DNA of 64,000 nt from Gammaproteobacteria bacterium 50_400_T64 (GCA_002162755.1 MAAS01000026.1:1-64000), one strand, 5' to 3'; shown: positions 53,838-63,737, counted from the first letter of the stretch. Notes: a model not told the origin generated them from the letters alone. Translations and numbers: made by a program.

Positions 53838-54323
53838 TTAATCTCTGAAGTTATTAAACTGAAAAGCCTGGCCCAGGTCTGCTTCGCGCACCAGGGCCAT
53901 GGCACCTTGTAGGTCATCGCGTTTTTTACCAGTAACTCTGATTTTTTCACCTTGAATAGCAACCTGTACTTTGGTCTTTGCGGCTTTAATCAGCTTGACG
54001 ATTTTTTTCGCCGTTGGCTGGTCTATACCCTGTGCAAACCGTATCGCCAGGGAATAGGTTTTTCCGGTGTGCGTGCAGTCTTCATCGGCATCGATACTGT
54101 TTGGGTCAATTTTTCGTTTGACGATATTGTTACTGACGATATCGAGCATCTGCCGGCATTGGAAATCTGACTCAGCCGAAACGGTAATTACATCATCCTT
54201 TAAATCAATACTGGCTTTGACGCCACGAAAGTCAAAACGGGTGGCGAGTTCACGCTCAGAGTTTTGTGTCGCGTTGCGGATTTCAGTCGTCTCCACTTCG
54301 GAGACCATATCAAAAGAGGGCAT
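53838..54323 (-). CDS. yajQ: YajQ family nucleotide-binding protein
   Basis: A 161-residue protein of the UPF0234/YajQ family, built of two similar RNP-like domains. It begins [20 protein letters not shown] and ends [16 protein letters not shown], both family signatures, with [12 protein letters not shown] and [14 protein letters not shown] segments between. A Xanthomonas YajQ protein binds cyclic di-GMP. It is divergent from a diguanylate cyclase gene here, which makes a signalling role worth noting, though yajQ is also widely conserved outside such loci. Confidence 0.95.
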   Translation of the reverse strand: MPSFDMVSEVETTEIRNATQNSERELATRFDFRGVKASIDLKDDVITVSAESDFQCRQMLDIVSNNIVKRKIDPNSIDADEDCTHTGKTYSLAIRFAQGIDQPTAKKIVKLIKAAKTKVQVAIQGEKIRVTGKKRDDLQGAMALVREADLGQAFQFNNFRD

Positions 54324-54509
54324 TGTGTTAATCCTGTTATTTATTGAGGCGTTAGCGGGGTACTAGTCTACTAAAAGACCACCAGTCCACAAAACAGAAG
54401 ATTAGAATTTGGCTGTGTGGGATTGGCTTGTATCGCTTGTTCTCGACGACTATATTTAGGCTCGTTGATGGTTGTAACCCCTATAACACTGAGGCAGGCA
54501 GCAAAAATA

Positions 54510-56639
54510 ATGGCAGACGATACAAGAGCCATAGAGGAATGGAAAACCAAATATTTCGATCAGCTCGACCGGCTTGATAAAAAAGAAGCCGACTGGGAGC
54601 AATTAGAAACCACTTTAAAGCGAGCTGTTGGGCGTTTGAGCATTGCGGCTGAAGGCCAGAATGAAGCGCTTGATGGTTGCCTTGGTAGCTTGCGCCGCTC
54701 TATTAAGAGCAATGTTAACCATCGTCAGCTTGAGCTAATTATTGACGATATTTCGGCCATACTGGCGCAGCTAGAAGAAAAAAATACCACCCCGGATCGC
54801 CTGATTGTAGATGCATTGCTGCAATTGATAGCAGGTTTAAACTTTTCGGATAGTCAGCAGAAGGCCTGCAAAAAAATCATCAAAAAGCTCGAGAAGTCAG
54901 ATGACGGGCAGCGTGATAATTTATTGTCTGATACTGCGAGCTTTTTAAATACAACAATTATCACTACTGATACAGCTGGTGCTAGTAGTAAGCCATCATT
55001 TCTGAGTCGTATGTTATCCAGTGCGCCCGCTGAAAATGAGCAAACGCAATCAAGTAGCGAACAACTTTTAGGGGCAGCTGAAGCCCCGGACCTTTCCCGC
55101 TTACTTCTAAGTCTTAATGATTTTTTTGCAGGGCTGCCCTGGCCAGAAACAGAAAAAAAAGCGCTGGATAGCGGTCTGGCCACAATGAAAGCCGCGAAAA
55201 CATTGGATCAGTTACAGACAGCCATTCACCAACTGGCTGATGCTGTATCTGATTGCACTGTCGAAAAGGCAGGTGAGGACAATGGCTCCAGGTGCGCTGT
55301 TTACAAAGATTGCCTGATTGATCTTATTGATGCCCTGGAAGAAGGTCCGCTGGGGCGTGATCTGGAATCTTTGAAAGTCAGTGTTCAGCTTGCAACTGAG
55401 GATGATGCGCTGGAGGAACTGACCCATCAGTTGTCTGGCTTACTTCTTAAGCCGGGTGTTGATTCTGGTACTAGTACTAGCGAAACACAACGGCTCTCTT
55501 CTGGTAAGCCCTTTGTAGACCCAATTTCTGAACGTCGTACCGAGACCACGAATGCCTCCTTAAATGAAGAGGCATCGTTACAGCCGACGATACAAGAGTT
55601 ATTAATTCGTTTGCTTGAGCAGCTCATTGTGCCAAATAGCCTTCAGGCAGAAGCTGATAAAGTGAAACAAAAACTTGAAAATATGGCTGCGCCTGGGGAC
55701 TGGAGGCAATTGCTGAAAGATGTCGCTAATTTGATTAATTCAATACGACTGAGTATGCAGGCTGAAAAGCATGAGTTTGAAGATTTCTTGCAGCAGGTAA
55801 CGGGTCGCTTGAAAGACATGGATCTCTTTCTGCAAAGTGAAACGACGAAGCTGGAAAGTGCTCAGAATGATGGCCAGCAATTTGACGAGGAGATCCAAAG
55901 CAATGTTAAGACTATTCGAGAAGATGTTAATCAGGCAACGGAATTACCCCAGTTAAAGGTGCTGGTCGACGATAAGCTTGCCGTGATTTCTGAGCATATT
56001 AATGCTTATCGAGTGGCAGAAGAAAAGAGAGCACAGCAATCCAAAGACGATGTCGAATCCATGCATGAGCGTATGCAGGCCCTGGAGAATGAAGCTGAGT
56101 CTCTTAAAAAAGTGATTGTCGAAAAAAACCAGCAGGCGATGTTTGATGCGTTGACGAATGTTCCCAACCGCTTGTCTTATGAGCAGAAAATGGAGGAGGA
56201 ATTTGCACGTTGGCAACGGACGGATTTACCTTTGGTTCTTGCCGTATGGGATATCGACTTCTTTAAAAAAATTAATGATAACTTTGGTCATCAAGCTGGC
56301 GATAAAGTGCTGGAAACGATAGCCCAGCTACTCAATAAACGTATTCGTAAAAGTGATTTCTTTGCCCGCTATGGGGGGGAGGAGTTCGTTATGTTACTAC
56401 CTAATACCGAAGGTCAGGCAGCTCTTAAATTAGCCAATGGTTTACGCGAAAATATTAAAAACTGTAGCTTTCATTATCGCGGTGAGGATGTGCGTGTCAC
56501 CGTCTCTTGTGGTCTGAGTAGTTTCAGTCAGGGTGATAGTGCTGACCAGGTGTTTGAGCGGGCAGATAAATCTTTGTATGAGGCTAAGGAGACAGGGCGT
56601 AATCGTTGCGTACTGTCGACCGCGTTGAATGACGCTTGA
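54510..56639 (+). CDS. Diguanylate cyclase with long helical N-terminal region
   Basis: A 709-residue protein that makes cyclic di-GMP. A cytoplasmic N-terminal region of about 540 residues is mostly helical and begins RAIEEWKTKYFDQLDRLDKK; it matches no domain I can name, and contains a coiled-coil stretch around the EEKRAQQSKDDVESMHERMQ segment. The C-terminal GGDEF domain starts with FDALTNVPNRLSYEQKM and has the active-site GGEEF (622-626). RKSD (613-616) lies exactly five residues before it, a complete inhibitory I-site, so product feedback is expected. No transmembrane segment was seen. The ATG at 54510 is preferred; the frame is open to 54417 but the extra residues look non-coding. It is followed by two HD-GYP genes. 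Confidence 0.92.
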   Translation: MADDTRAIEEWKTKYFDQLDRLDKKEADWEQLETTLKRAVGRLSIAAEGQNEALDGCLGSLRRSIKSNVNHRQLELIIDDISAILAQLEEKNTTPDRLIVDALLQLIAGLNFSDSQQKACKKIIKKLEKSDDGQRDNLLSDTASFLNTTIITTDTAGASSKPSFLSRMLSSAPAENEQTQSSSEQLLGAAEAPDLSRLLLSLNDFFAGLPWPETEKKALDSGLATMKAAKTLDQLQTAIHQLADAVSDCTVEKAGEDNGSRCAVYKDCLIDLIDALEEGPLGRDLESLKVSVQLATEDDALEELTHQLSGLLLKPGVDSGTSTSETQRLSSGKPFVDPISERRTETTNASLNEEASLQPTIQELLIRLLEQLIVPNSLQAEADKVKQKLENMAAPGDWRQLLKDVANLINSIRLSMQAEKHEFEDFLQQVTGRLKDMDLFLQSETTKLESAQNDGQQFDEEIQSNVKTIREDVNQATELPQLKVLVDDKLAVISEHINAYRVAEEKRAQQSKDDVESMHERMQALENEAESLKKVIVEKNQQAMFDALTNVPNRLSYEQKMEEEFARWQRTDLPLVLAVWDIDFFKKINDNFGHQAGDKVLETIAQLLNKRIRKSDFFARYGGEEFVMLLPNTEGQAALKLANGLRENIKNCSFHYRGEDVRVTVSCGLSSFSQGDSADQVFERADKSLYEAKETGRNRCVLSTALNDA

Positions 56640-56748
56640 ATGTAAGTACGTTTGCATGCCCGCACATCGACACCGCGTGTGACGGCTAGTGGGGTGTTGC
56701 AGTGGGTCGAGTTATAAGACCGCTGGTCTGCTATACGGCGGCTGAGTG

Positions 56749-56778
56749 TTAACTGCATCACAAAATAGTTGGTAAAAT
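56749..56778 (+). promoter_or_regulatory. Possible sigma-70 promoter before first HD-GYP gene
   Basis: TTAACT (56749-56754) and TAAAAT (56773-56778) are separated by 18 bases in the 224-base gap between the cyclase and the first HD-GYP gene. The match is moderate (four and five of six). It leaves a leader of about 80 bases before the ATG at 56864. Confidence 0.35.
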
Positions 56779-56863
56779 CGCGATTCAAGAATTAGCTTGC
56801 CTACGGCTCACTTGAGATGACTTGTAGGGCCATTCAAACAGGAAGTTTCGCGGATTTTAAATA

Positions 56864-58264
56864 ATGCATTGTATGAACGTGACCTATGGAAAACCCATGA
56901 GTAAAAGCCCTGATTGGCTTAGTGATACCCGTAAAAAAGGGGTCCGCACACCGGTAAGTCAGCTTAAAGTTGGCATGTTTGTCGCTGAACTGGATAGACC
57001 CTGGATGGGAACCCCATTTTTTACAGAGGGTGTGTTAATTAAGCATCATGATCAAATTCGACAGTTTTCAGAGTATTGCCAGCACGTCTATGTTACTGAG
57101 ACGCCGGCCGGGTTAAGGCAAGGTAAAAAAACGATGGTTAAGCCGATCGAATCACTTGCGCAGAAGGCTTCCCGCCCCGTGGCATTTACAACTTTATCCG
57201 CGATTCAGGAGAAGCAAAAGCAAGGTCGAAAACCTCTTATTAAGAAGAGGCGGGAAATGATTAAAAAAAATAAAAGTACGGGTTACGAAATACAGCTGTC
57301 TGCGGAACAGGAGCATCCCGCTGCACGAGAGGCATATGATCAGGCAAAGTTAATGCTTGAAAATATTGTCATTGCTGTTGAATATGGGTCTACGCCCGAT
57401 ATCCATAGCGCGGAAGCGGTTGTTAGACTTTGCCGTGAGAGTGTCGTGCGTAACCCGAATGCGCTTGTCTGGATGAGCCGAATACAGCATGACAATGCCT
57501 ATATTGTTAAGCACGGTTTGAGTGTTTGTATTTTGGCAATGGTTTTTGGTCGGTATCTTAATTTTACTGAGTCTGAGCTCGATGTGCTGGGTTTGTGTGG
57601 ACTGTTGCATGATATCGGCAAGGTTAAAATTCCTACCGATGTACACAATAAGCGCGGTCTTTTAACCACTGATGAGCTGCGTTTGATAAAGCAGCACACA
57701 GTAGATGGCTATAAACTTTTACGCGACAATAAAACGCAATTCGCGAAACTAACAGACGTCGCCTTAAATCATCATGAAAGGCCTGATGGCCTAGGTTATC
57801 CGCGTAATTTAAAAGGCCATGAAATATCCGATTACGCGAAGATCATTGCTGTGGTTGAAGCCTATGATGCGATGACTTCGGAGCGCTGTTATGCGGAAGC
57901 AAAAGGCCCCGCGGAAGCTCATAAAGAAGTTTATGAAAACTTGGGCAAGCAATTTGACGAGGAGTATGCACTACAGTTTATGCAAGCAATAGGGCCCTAT
58001 CCTCCAGGTACTGTCGTGGAACTGCGCAATGGTATGGTTGGTATCGTTCTGACAGGCCACACCAAGTTTAGACATTTACCGACAGTTATATTGTCTCGAG
58101 ACACCGATAAGAAAGCCATTGACGATAACGTAACGGATTTATCTCTGACCGATAGCGGCCGTTTAGATAAAAGCTATTTGATTCAACGTGCGCTGCCGGA
58201 TGGCTCTTTCGGTGTCTGTCTGGAAAATCACACCTTAGGTTCTAATAAAGATCCGGAAACCTAA
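56864..58264 (+). CDS. HD-GYP cyclic-di-GMP phosphodiesterase with DUF3391
   Basis: A 466-residue signalling hydrolase that breaks cyclic di-GMP down. The N-terminal DUF3391 domain (QLKVGMFVAELDRPWMGTPF, residues 33-52) precedes a basic linker and the HD-GYP domain, with the HD pair at 249-250 (LLHDIGK), HHERPDGLGYP at 303-313, and the later YDAMTSERCY. The conserved C-terminal GPYPPGTVVELRNGMVGIV follows. All metal and GYP residues are present, so it should be active. The start is uncertain among 56864, 56873 and 56897. The next gene is a close paralogue, so this is a tandem duplication. Confidence 0.93.
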   Translation: MHCMNVTYGKPMSKSPDWLSDTRKKGVRTPVSQLKVGMFVAELDRPWMGTPFFTEGVLIKHHDQIRQFSEYCQHVYVTETPAGLRQGKKTMVKPIESLAQKASRPVAFTTLSAIQEKQKQGRKPLIKKRREMIKKNKSTGYEIQLSAEQEHPAAREAYDQAKLMLENIVIAVEYGSTPDIHSAEAVVRLCRESVVRNPNALVWMSRIQHDNAYIVKHGLSVCILAMVFGRYLNFTESELDVLGLCGLLHDIGKVKIPTDVHNKRGLLTTDELRLIKQHTVDGYKLLRDNKTQFAKLTDVALNHHERPDGLGYPRNLKGHEISDYAKIIAVVEAYDAMTSERCYAEAKGPAEAHKEVYENLGKQFDEEYALQFMQAIGPYPPGTVVELRNGMVGIVLTGHTKFRHLPTVILSRDTDKKAIDDNVTDLSLTDSGRLDKSYLIQRALPDGSFGVCLENHTLGSNKDPET

Positions 58265-58468
58265 ACTCTCGCTCCACATCTACGATGATCTTTACGGGCC
58301 CACTTTTGGGTGTTTGGTCTGTGATGCTCAATAGCCCCTTCTAATTCTGGCTGGCGTGGCGTTATGGGACACTATCTGTTAACTGTAGCACTTTACGACA
58401 ATCGCAAAGCGATCATACTCATGAGATAAATTAAACGATGCTGCGTCGTCAGCCGAAATTATCAATGG

Positions 58469-59836
58469 ATGGGGTCGATGGAAGATAGTTCTAATGGAGA
58501 GAGTCGGGGTGGTGGCCCAGTTCAAAATATAAAGAGAGGTGATTTGGAACGAGTCGATGTGAGTGATATCGAGATGGGGATGTTCATTGCCGAGCTAGAC
58601 CGCCCCTGGTTGGAAACACCATTTTTGTTACAGGGTTTTGAGCTGCGTGATGAGGACGATCTCGAGAATCTTAAAAAATATTGCCAGCATATTTATATAC
58701 CCCGTCAGCCTGAAGTCATAAAAGACAAGCCTCGTGCTCGAACAAGGCGTGGACAAAGACTGCTGAATACCGAAAATAAGGGCACACTGTTGAAGGTCTC
58801 GAGTAGTCTAACTACGCAGCCTCAAAAACATCGTATTGTTAGTTCTGATTTAAAATCTAAAGCGAATATCATAAAGCAGAATGAGCGTTTGGTCGCTGTG
58901 CGTAAAGAGCACAAGATCGCGAAGAAAGCCTATAGCAAGGGCAAAACAAATATTAACCAAATTCTTAGCTCTGCCAGGTTTGGGCAAATGCTCAATACGG
59001 TCACTGCAGAAGGTATTGTGTCTGGTTGTGTTGACAGTATGTTACAAAACCCCGATGCGATGCTCTGGATGAGCAAGATGAAGCATGAAGATGAGTACAC
59101 GGCTGAGCATTGTTTAAACGTCTGTGTTCTTGCCATTGCATTTGGTCGTCATTTGAATTTTTCTAAAGGTAAGTTACAGATATTAGGGCTTTGTGGGCTG
59201 TTGCATGATGTCGGCAAGATGAGAACGCCGGACGAAATTCTCAATAAGCCAAGTTCATTGACGGACGAAGAATTTGACATCATGAAGGGGCATACTATCG
59301 AGGGGTATCAGCTCCTCGTTGAGGAAGGTGGGGCTCCCTATCAGGCAATTGATGTTGCGCTTAATCACCATGAAAGGCCGGATGGCAAGGGTTATCCAAA
59401 TGGTTTGATCGGCAAAGATATATCCGCATACTCGAGGATTATCGCCATTGTTGATGCTTATGACGCGATGACCAGTAATCGTTGTTATTCCCGGGCGGTG
59501 TCGCCCGTTGAAGCGCAAAGAATTATTTTCCGAAACCGCGGCTCGCAATTTGACGAAAAATACGCACTTTCATTTTTGCAGGCGATTGGCCCCTACCCAC
59601 CAGGGACTGTTGTTGAGTTGCATAATGGCATGGTGGGTATTGTGCTTTCGGGGCGGCGAAAAATTCGCCACTTACCAATGGCTATTCTTGTTCGCAACGC
59701 TGAAAAAGAGGAGATCGATGAAAGCGCGGTCGACCTTTCGTTGACCTCTAGTGGAGAGCTGGACAGGGGTTATCTTATACGTTGTTCTCTGAAGGACGGG
59801 GCATTTGGTATCAAACTGGAAGAGCACACAATTTAA
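58469..59836 (+). CDS. HD-GYP cyclic-di-GMP phosphodiesterase with DUF3391 (paralogue)
   Basis: A 455-residue paralogue of the preceding protein with the same plan: DUF3391 (SDIEMGMFIAELDRPWLETP), a linker of about 60 basic residues, and the HD-GYP domain with HD at 246-247 (LLHDVGK), HHERPDGKGYP near 299 and GPYPPGTVVELHNGMVGIV. The HD-GYP domains of the two are very similar, while the linkers and tails are diverged, so the duplication is not recent. The gap between the two genes (204 bases) holds no gene and only weak promoter-like sequence. The start at 58469 is followed by a second ATG three codons later. Confidence 0.93.
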   Translation: MGSMEDSSNGESRGGGPVQNIKRGDLERVDVSDIEMGMFIAELDRPWLETPFLLQGFELRDEDDLENLKKYCQHIYIPRQPEVIKDKPRARTRRGQRLLNTENKGTLLKVSSSLTTQPQKHRIVSSDLKSKANIIKQNERLVAVRKEHKIAKKAYSKGKTNINQILSSARFGQMLNTVTAEGIVSGCVDSMLQNPDAMLWMSKMKHEDEYTAEHCLNVCVLAIAFGRHLNFSKGKLQILGLCGLLHDVGKMRTPDEILNKPSSLTDEEFDIMKGHTIEGYQLLVEEGGAPYQAIDVALNHHERPDGKGYPNGLIGKDISAYSRIIAIVDAYDAMTSNRCYSRAVSPVEAQRIIFRNRGSQFDEKYALSFLQAIGPYPPGTVVELHNGMVGIVLSGRRKIRHLPMAILVRNAEKEEIDESAVDLSLTSSGELDRGYLIRCSLKDGAFGIKLEEHTI

Positions 59837-59915
59837 TAATAGTGATCCCGTTTTATGTCCTCCCCCTCTCCCAACGAGAAATATTGCGGTGGGGTTTTTA
59901 ATGAGTGCTGTCGGC

Positions 59916-60416
59916 TTACTCTGAGTAACGAATCCCAATAATTAGATAATCATGGCTTTCTCCGTTTAGGGTAAACGCTATTTCATCATCCAGGTTTTTA
60001 CCGATCAGCGCTTTAGCCAAGGGTGAATCAATACTGATATAACCTTTGCTAGTATCGAGCTCGTCGGCTCCGACGATGCGATAACAAACGCTTTCAGCAT
60101 CGTCATCTTCCAGTGTTACCCAGGCACCAAAATAAACCTTGTCGGTGTTGCTCGGTGGGCGATCGACGATGGTGAAATCTTCCAGTCGATTTGTGAGATA
60201 ACGTACGCGGCTATCAATTTCCCGCAAGCGGCGCTTGCCATAAATGTAATCCCCATTTTCTGAGCGGTCACCATTTTTAGCAGCTTCGTGTACCACGGCG
60301 GTCACCTGGGGGCGTTCGACCTTCCACAGCTGTCGTAATTCATCGCGCAACTGTTTCGCGCCCTCACTGGTAATGTAGGGGCTGGAGGGTTCTCTGGGTG
60401 GTCGGTAGCGGCCCAT
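59916..60416 (-). CDS. greB: Transcript cleavage factor GreB
   Basis: GreB rescues backtracked RNA polymerase with longer RNA 3' ends than GreA. The 166 residues have the longer N-terminal extension of GreB (MGRYRPPREPSSPYITSEG), then the coiled coil and tip with the GreB-type signature GDRSENGDYIYGKRRLREID, with acidic residues in D-R-S-E-N. The C-terminal domain ends DSPLAKALIGKNLDDE. It starts two bases after the stop of the S9 peptidase gene, in a co-transcribed set. Confidence 0.95.
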   Translation of the reverse strand: MGRYRPPREPSSPYITSEGAKQLRDELRQLWKVERPQVTAVVHEAAKNGDRSENGDYIYGKRRLREIDSRVRYLTNRLEDFTIVDRPPSNTDKVYFGAWVTLEDDDAESVCYRIVGADELDTSKGYISIDSPLAKALIGKNLDDEIAFTLNGESHDYLIIGIRYSE

Positions 60417-60418
60417 GG

Positions 60419-62377
60419 CTAAGCCGACGTGGAGGGTGAAACAGCAGGCAGATCAAAACCAAAAACCTCACTGTAAAACTTGAGTTCCTCTAGCATCGCT
60501 TTCTCCGTATTTCCTGCCTGCCGAAAACCGTGGCCTTCATCGCTAAAGGGAATGTATTTCACTTTAAGCCCTTTTTTCTCGAGAGATTCAACCATTGCTT
60601 CTGCCTGTTGCGGCGGCACAACTTTATCGTCGAGACCCTGAAAGAAAATTACCGGGCAATTGAGTTTATCGATATGGTTAATGGGCGAACGTTGCTTATA
60701 GAGTGCTTGCTCAGCGGGGTAGGGGCCGACCAATGTGTCGAGATAGCGCGACTCAAATTTGTGGGTGTCGCGGGCCAGAGTTTCGAGATCACCAATGCCG
60801 TAATAACTGGCACCGGCTTTGAACAAGTCGTGAAAGGCGAGGGCGGCGAGCACGGTATAACCGCCAGCGCTGCCGCCGCGAATCATGATGCGCTCGGGGT
60901 CGACGAGGTTTTGAGCAATAAGATGCTGGGCACCGGCGACCACATCGTCGACATCTTTAATCCCCCAGGCACCATCCAACGCTTGTCGATAGGGTCTACC
61001 GTAGCCGGTACTGCCACGATAATTCACGTCGAGCACCGCAAAGCCACGATTAGTCCAGAACTGTATTTTTAAATTGAAACCTGTAGAGGTAGCACCGGTT
61101 GGCCCGCCGTGGCACAAGACCAGCAGTGGTGGTTTTTCATCGGTGTTTTGTGAATACGCGGCATTACAGGGCGGATAATAAAAGCCGTGGGCTTGTTCGT
61201 TGTCATTAGTTGAAGAGCCGCTGGTAGTAAATGTAATAGCTTGAGGCTGAGCGTAGTTTTCTGCGGCAATGGGCAGGGCGGTAAACTGATGAATGATTTT
61301 ATATTGAGCCGATTGTGTGTCGAGTTCGACAAGGCAGCCACTTTGTGAAGGCGACGCACCTATAAACCAGACGCAATTTTCTTTGCTGACTAAAGCCGAT
61401 ATTTGAGTGAAGGGCAGGTCAATGGTCGTTAGTTGTTTGGTTTTTTCATCAATGAGGCCGAGCCGCCATAAACCCTCTGTGGTGTAGCAGGCGGCCAAAT
61501 TACCGTCTCTGCAAAAACCATAAGTCGACATGCCCAGTGTCCACAGTGGCGTGGCAAACTCTGCTTTCTGTGGACATATTGCTACGCTTTTCTCTGTATT
61601 TTCATGGCGATAAATATTCCACCACTCGTTGCGATCCGAGACAAAGTACAATTCGCCAGCGGGTGACCACTGGGGCTGAAAAATAGCTTCATCACGGCCA
61701 CCGGCAATATTTTCTGGGCTGGCCAATAAACCACCGTCATTGAAATTCGCCAGCCATAATTCGCTACCCTGCCAGGGCATTTGTGGGTGCTGCCAGCTTA
61801 TCCAGCTAAGTTGTGTGCCATCGGGACTGAGGCGAGGGTAGGCGTAAAAATCTGCGCCGCTGTGTAGCTCACTAAATTCGTAGGGTGAGTTGGTGGAAAG
61901 GGCGGCAATAAAGTTGCGGGGCTCATCAAGTTCGTCGCTGCTTTGTTCGGCGACGCAAATTAAGCGTTGGTGTTGGGTGTCATAACAAAAATCAGCAAAG
62001 CGCAGGTTGTGATTGGCCGGACTAATGGCCTCGGGGCTTGCACCTTTTACCCCTGTGTCGATCCGATAAATACGCTGATCATTTTGTTCGCAAAAATATA
62101 AAACACCAGCAATTACAATATACGGTGCGCCACCGTATTCATGCACGCGGCTACGCGCACTAAAAGGTGCGGGCAGCACATCCGTTTTTTGCCCCGTGGC
62201 ATCGTGCCTAACAATTGCATTGCGTCCGCGTTCTTCCGGTCGAGCCTCCAGCCAATAAAGGTCATCACCATCAATACACAGGTTATCGATTGAGGGTGCT
62301 GCACTGGCAACCTGTCGAGCGCTGATCGGTGATTGCCAGCTGCCATATGCGGTGTTGCTTTTCATTTTGTCTGCCAT
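60419..62377 (-). CDS. S9-family prolyl oligopeptidase-like serine peptidase
   Basis: A 652-residue S9 peptidase or acylaminoacyl-peptidase-like enzyme. A seven-bladed beta-propeller occupies about residues 30-380, with WLEARPEERGRNAIVRHD near 40. The alpha/beta-hydrolase domain follows, with VLCHGGPTGA near 418, the nucleophile GGSAGGYT near 505, the acid Asp in FFQGLDDKVVPP, and the His in SDEGHGF near 628. There is no signal peptide, so it should be cytoplasmic. sui1 lies one base upstream and greB two bases downstream, an unusually tight set. Confidence 0.93.
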   Translation of the reverse strand: MADKMKSNTAYGSWQSPISARQVASAAPSIDNLCIDGDDLYWLEARPEERGRNAIVRHDATGQKTDVLPAPFSARSRVHEYGGAPYIVIAGVLYFCEQNDQRIYRIDTGVKGASPEAISPANHNLRFADFCYDTQHQRLICVAEQSSDELDEPRNFIAALSTNSPYEFSELHSGADFYAYPRLSPDGTQLSWISWQHPQMPWQGSELWLANFNDGGLLASPENIAGGRDEAIFQPQWSPAGELYFVSDRNEWWNIYRHENTEKSVAICPQKAEFATPLWTLGMSTYGFCRDGNLAACYTTEGLWRLGLIDEKTKQLTTIDLPFTQISALVSKENCVWFIGASPSQSGCLVELDTQSAQYKIIHQFTALPIAAENYAQPQAITFTTSGSSTNDNEQAHGFYYPPCNAAYSQNTDEKPPLLVLCHGGPTGATSTGFNLKIQFWTNRGFAVLDVNYRGSTGYGRPYRQALDGAWGIKDVDDVVAGAQHLIAQNLVDPERIMIRGGSAGGYTVLAALAFHDLFKAGASYYGIGDLETLARDTHKFESRYLDTLVGPYPAEQALYKQRSPINHIDKLNCPVIFFQGLDDKVVPPQQAEAMVESLEKKGLKVKYIPFSDEGHGFRQAGNTEKAMLEELKFYSEVFGFDLPAVSPSTSA

Positions 62378-62378
62378 T

Positions 62379-62705
62379 TTAGCCGCCCGCCATCTTTACG
62401 TTATAACCTTCTTTTGTCAGCAGCTCGCGTATTTTTTCTCGGTGGTCGCCCTGTATTTCGATAATACCGTTTTTCACCGAGCCGCCAGAACCGCAAGTTT
62501 GTTTTAGCTTTTTTGCCAGGGTTTTTAATTCAGGCTCAGGCAAGGGTACGCCGCTAATCGTCGTCGCCGCATTGCCTTTGCGACCACTGGTTTCCCGGCG
62601 GATACGCACAATTCCATCACCAGCCAGCGTGCTTGCCGTTTCGTTATCCGTGGTTTTAATACGGCCTTTGTCGGTGGAGTAAACCAGTCGGGAATTCTTT
62701 TTCAT
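62379..62705 (-). CDS. Translation initiation factor Sui1/YciH
   Basis: A 108-residue bacterial SUI1/eIF1-like protein. The SUI1 fold is recognised by VRIRRETSGRKGNAATTISG, KTLAKKLKQTCGSGGSVKNG and IEIQGDHREKIRELLTKEGY, with the conserved Gly-Gly-Ser-Val turn. Bacterial YciH acts on initiation-complex fidelity and is reported to help under stress. It is followed with one base between by the S9 peptidase gene and preceded 30 bases away by a quinone oxidoreductase gene. Confidence 0.95.
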   Translation of the reverse strand: MKKNSRLVYSTDKGRIKTTDNETASTLAGDGIVRIRRETSGRKGNAATTISGVPLPEPELKTLAKKLKQTCGSGGSVKNGIIEIQGDHREKIRELLTKEGYNVKMAGG

Positions 62706-62735
62706 CAGCTTTTAATACAGCCTTATTAGTAGGGT

Positions 62736-63737
62736 TTATGGAATAAGAATGATTTTACCAATATGTGCATTACTCTCCATTAACTGGTGGGCTTTACTTG
62801 CCTCGTCCAGTTTAAATTCTGAGTGAATGACCGGCTTTATCGTACCGTCATCCAGTAGTGGCCAAACCTGTTCCTTCAAGCCAGTGGCAATACGAATCTT
62901 ATTTTCAATCGGCTGGCTGCGCAGGGTAGAACCCGTGAGCACCAACTGTTTAAGCATCACTGCACCGAAATCAACCTCAGCTTTTGAGCCACGCAAAAAG
63001 GCGATAGACACAATGCGTGCCTTCGGTGCCGTGGCTTTAATATTCTTCTGAATGTAATCCCCGCCGATCATATCGAGAATCACATTAGCACCTTTGGTGT
63101 TTGATTTAATGCCCTTAACGAAGTCTTCGGTGTGATAATTAAAGGCCTTCTCTGCGCCCAGCTCTTCACACACACGGCACTTTTCATCGCTGCCCGCCGT
63201 GGCAAATACTCTTGCGCCAAAGGCTTTTGCTAATTGAATCGCCGTGGTGCCGATACCGCTAGTGCCGCCGTGTACCAGGAATGTTTCACCCGGCTGTAGC
63301 GCAGCGCGTTCAAACACGTTATGCCAAACGGTGAAAAAAGTTTCCGGCAAGGCCGCAGCCTCGACCATCGACAGCCCTTTAGGGATGGGTAAACAAACAG
63401 ACTGATGAGCCACCGCGTAGTCCGCGTAACCGCCACCATTAAGCAGGGCGCAAACTTTATCGCCAACAGCCCACTCGCTAACCGCACTGCCGATAGCAAC
63501 AATTTCGCCAGCGGCTTCAAGTCCCAATAAATCTGATGCGCCGGGCGGTGGCGGGTAAGCACCTTTGCGCTGGATCACATCGGGGCGATTAACCCCGGCA
63601 GCGGCGATTTTGATGAGTACCTCATCGGGGCCACATTCGGGCAGAGGGCGTTCGCCCAGGCTCATGACTTCGGGGCCACCGGGGGTGGTGATTTCAATGC
63701 ATTTCATGGTTGATGGATTCATAGAGGGGCTCGACAT
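62736..63737 (-). CDS. NAD(P)H-quinone oxidoreductase (PIG3/QOR-type MDR)
   Basis: A 333-residue zinc-free medium-chain oxidoreductase. GGPEVMSLGERPLPECGPDE and AAAGVNRPDVIQRKGAYPPP lie near the N-terminus, followed by ALPETFFTVWHNVFERAALQ, the NADPH-binding GGTSGIGTTAIQLAKAFGA near 155, and TGSTLRSQPIENKIRIA. The PIG3 subgroup fits best. It reduces quinones by one electron and is linked to redox stress in eukaryotes. It heads the qor-sui1-S9-greB set. Confidence 0.92.
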   Translation of the reverse strand: MSSPSMNPSTMKCIEITTPGGPEVMSLGERPLPECGPDEVLIKIAAAGVNRPDVIQRKGAYPPPPGASDLLGLEAAGEIVAIGSAVSEWAVGDKVCALLNGGGYADYAVAHQSVCLPIPKGLSMVEAAALPETFFTVWHNVFERAALQPGETFLVHGGTSGIGTTAIQLAKAFGARVFATAGSDEKCRVCEELGAEKAFNYHTEDFVKGIKSNTKGANVILDMIGGDYIQKNIKATAPKARIVSIAFLRGSKAEVDFGAVMLKQLVLTGSTLRSQPIENKIRIATGLKEQVWPLLDDGTIKPVIHSEFKLDEASKAHQLMESNAHIGKIILIP

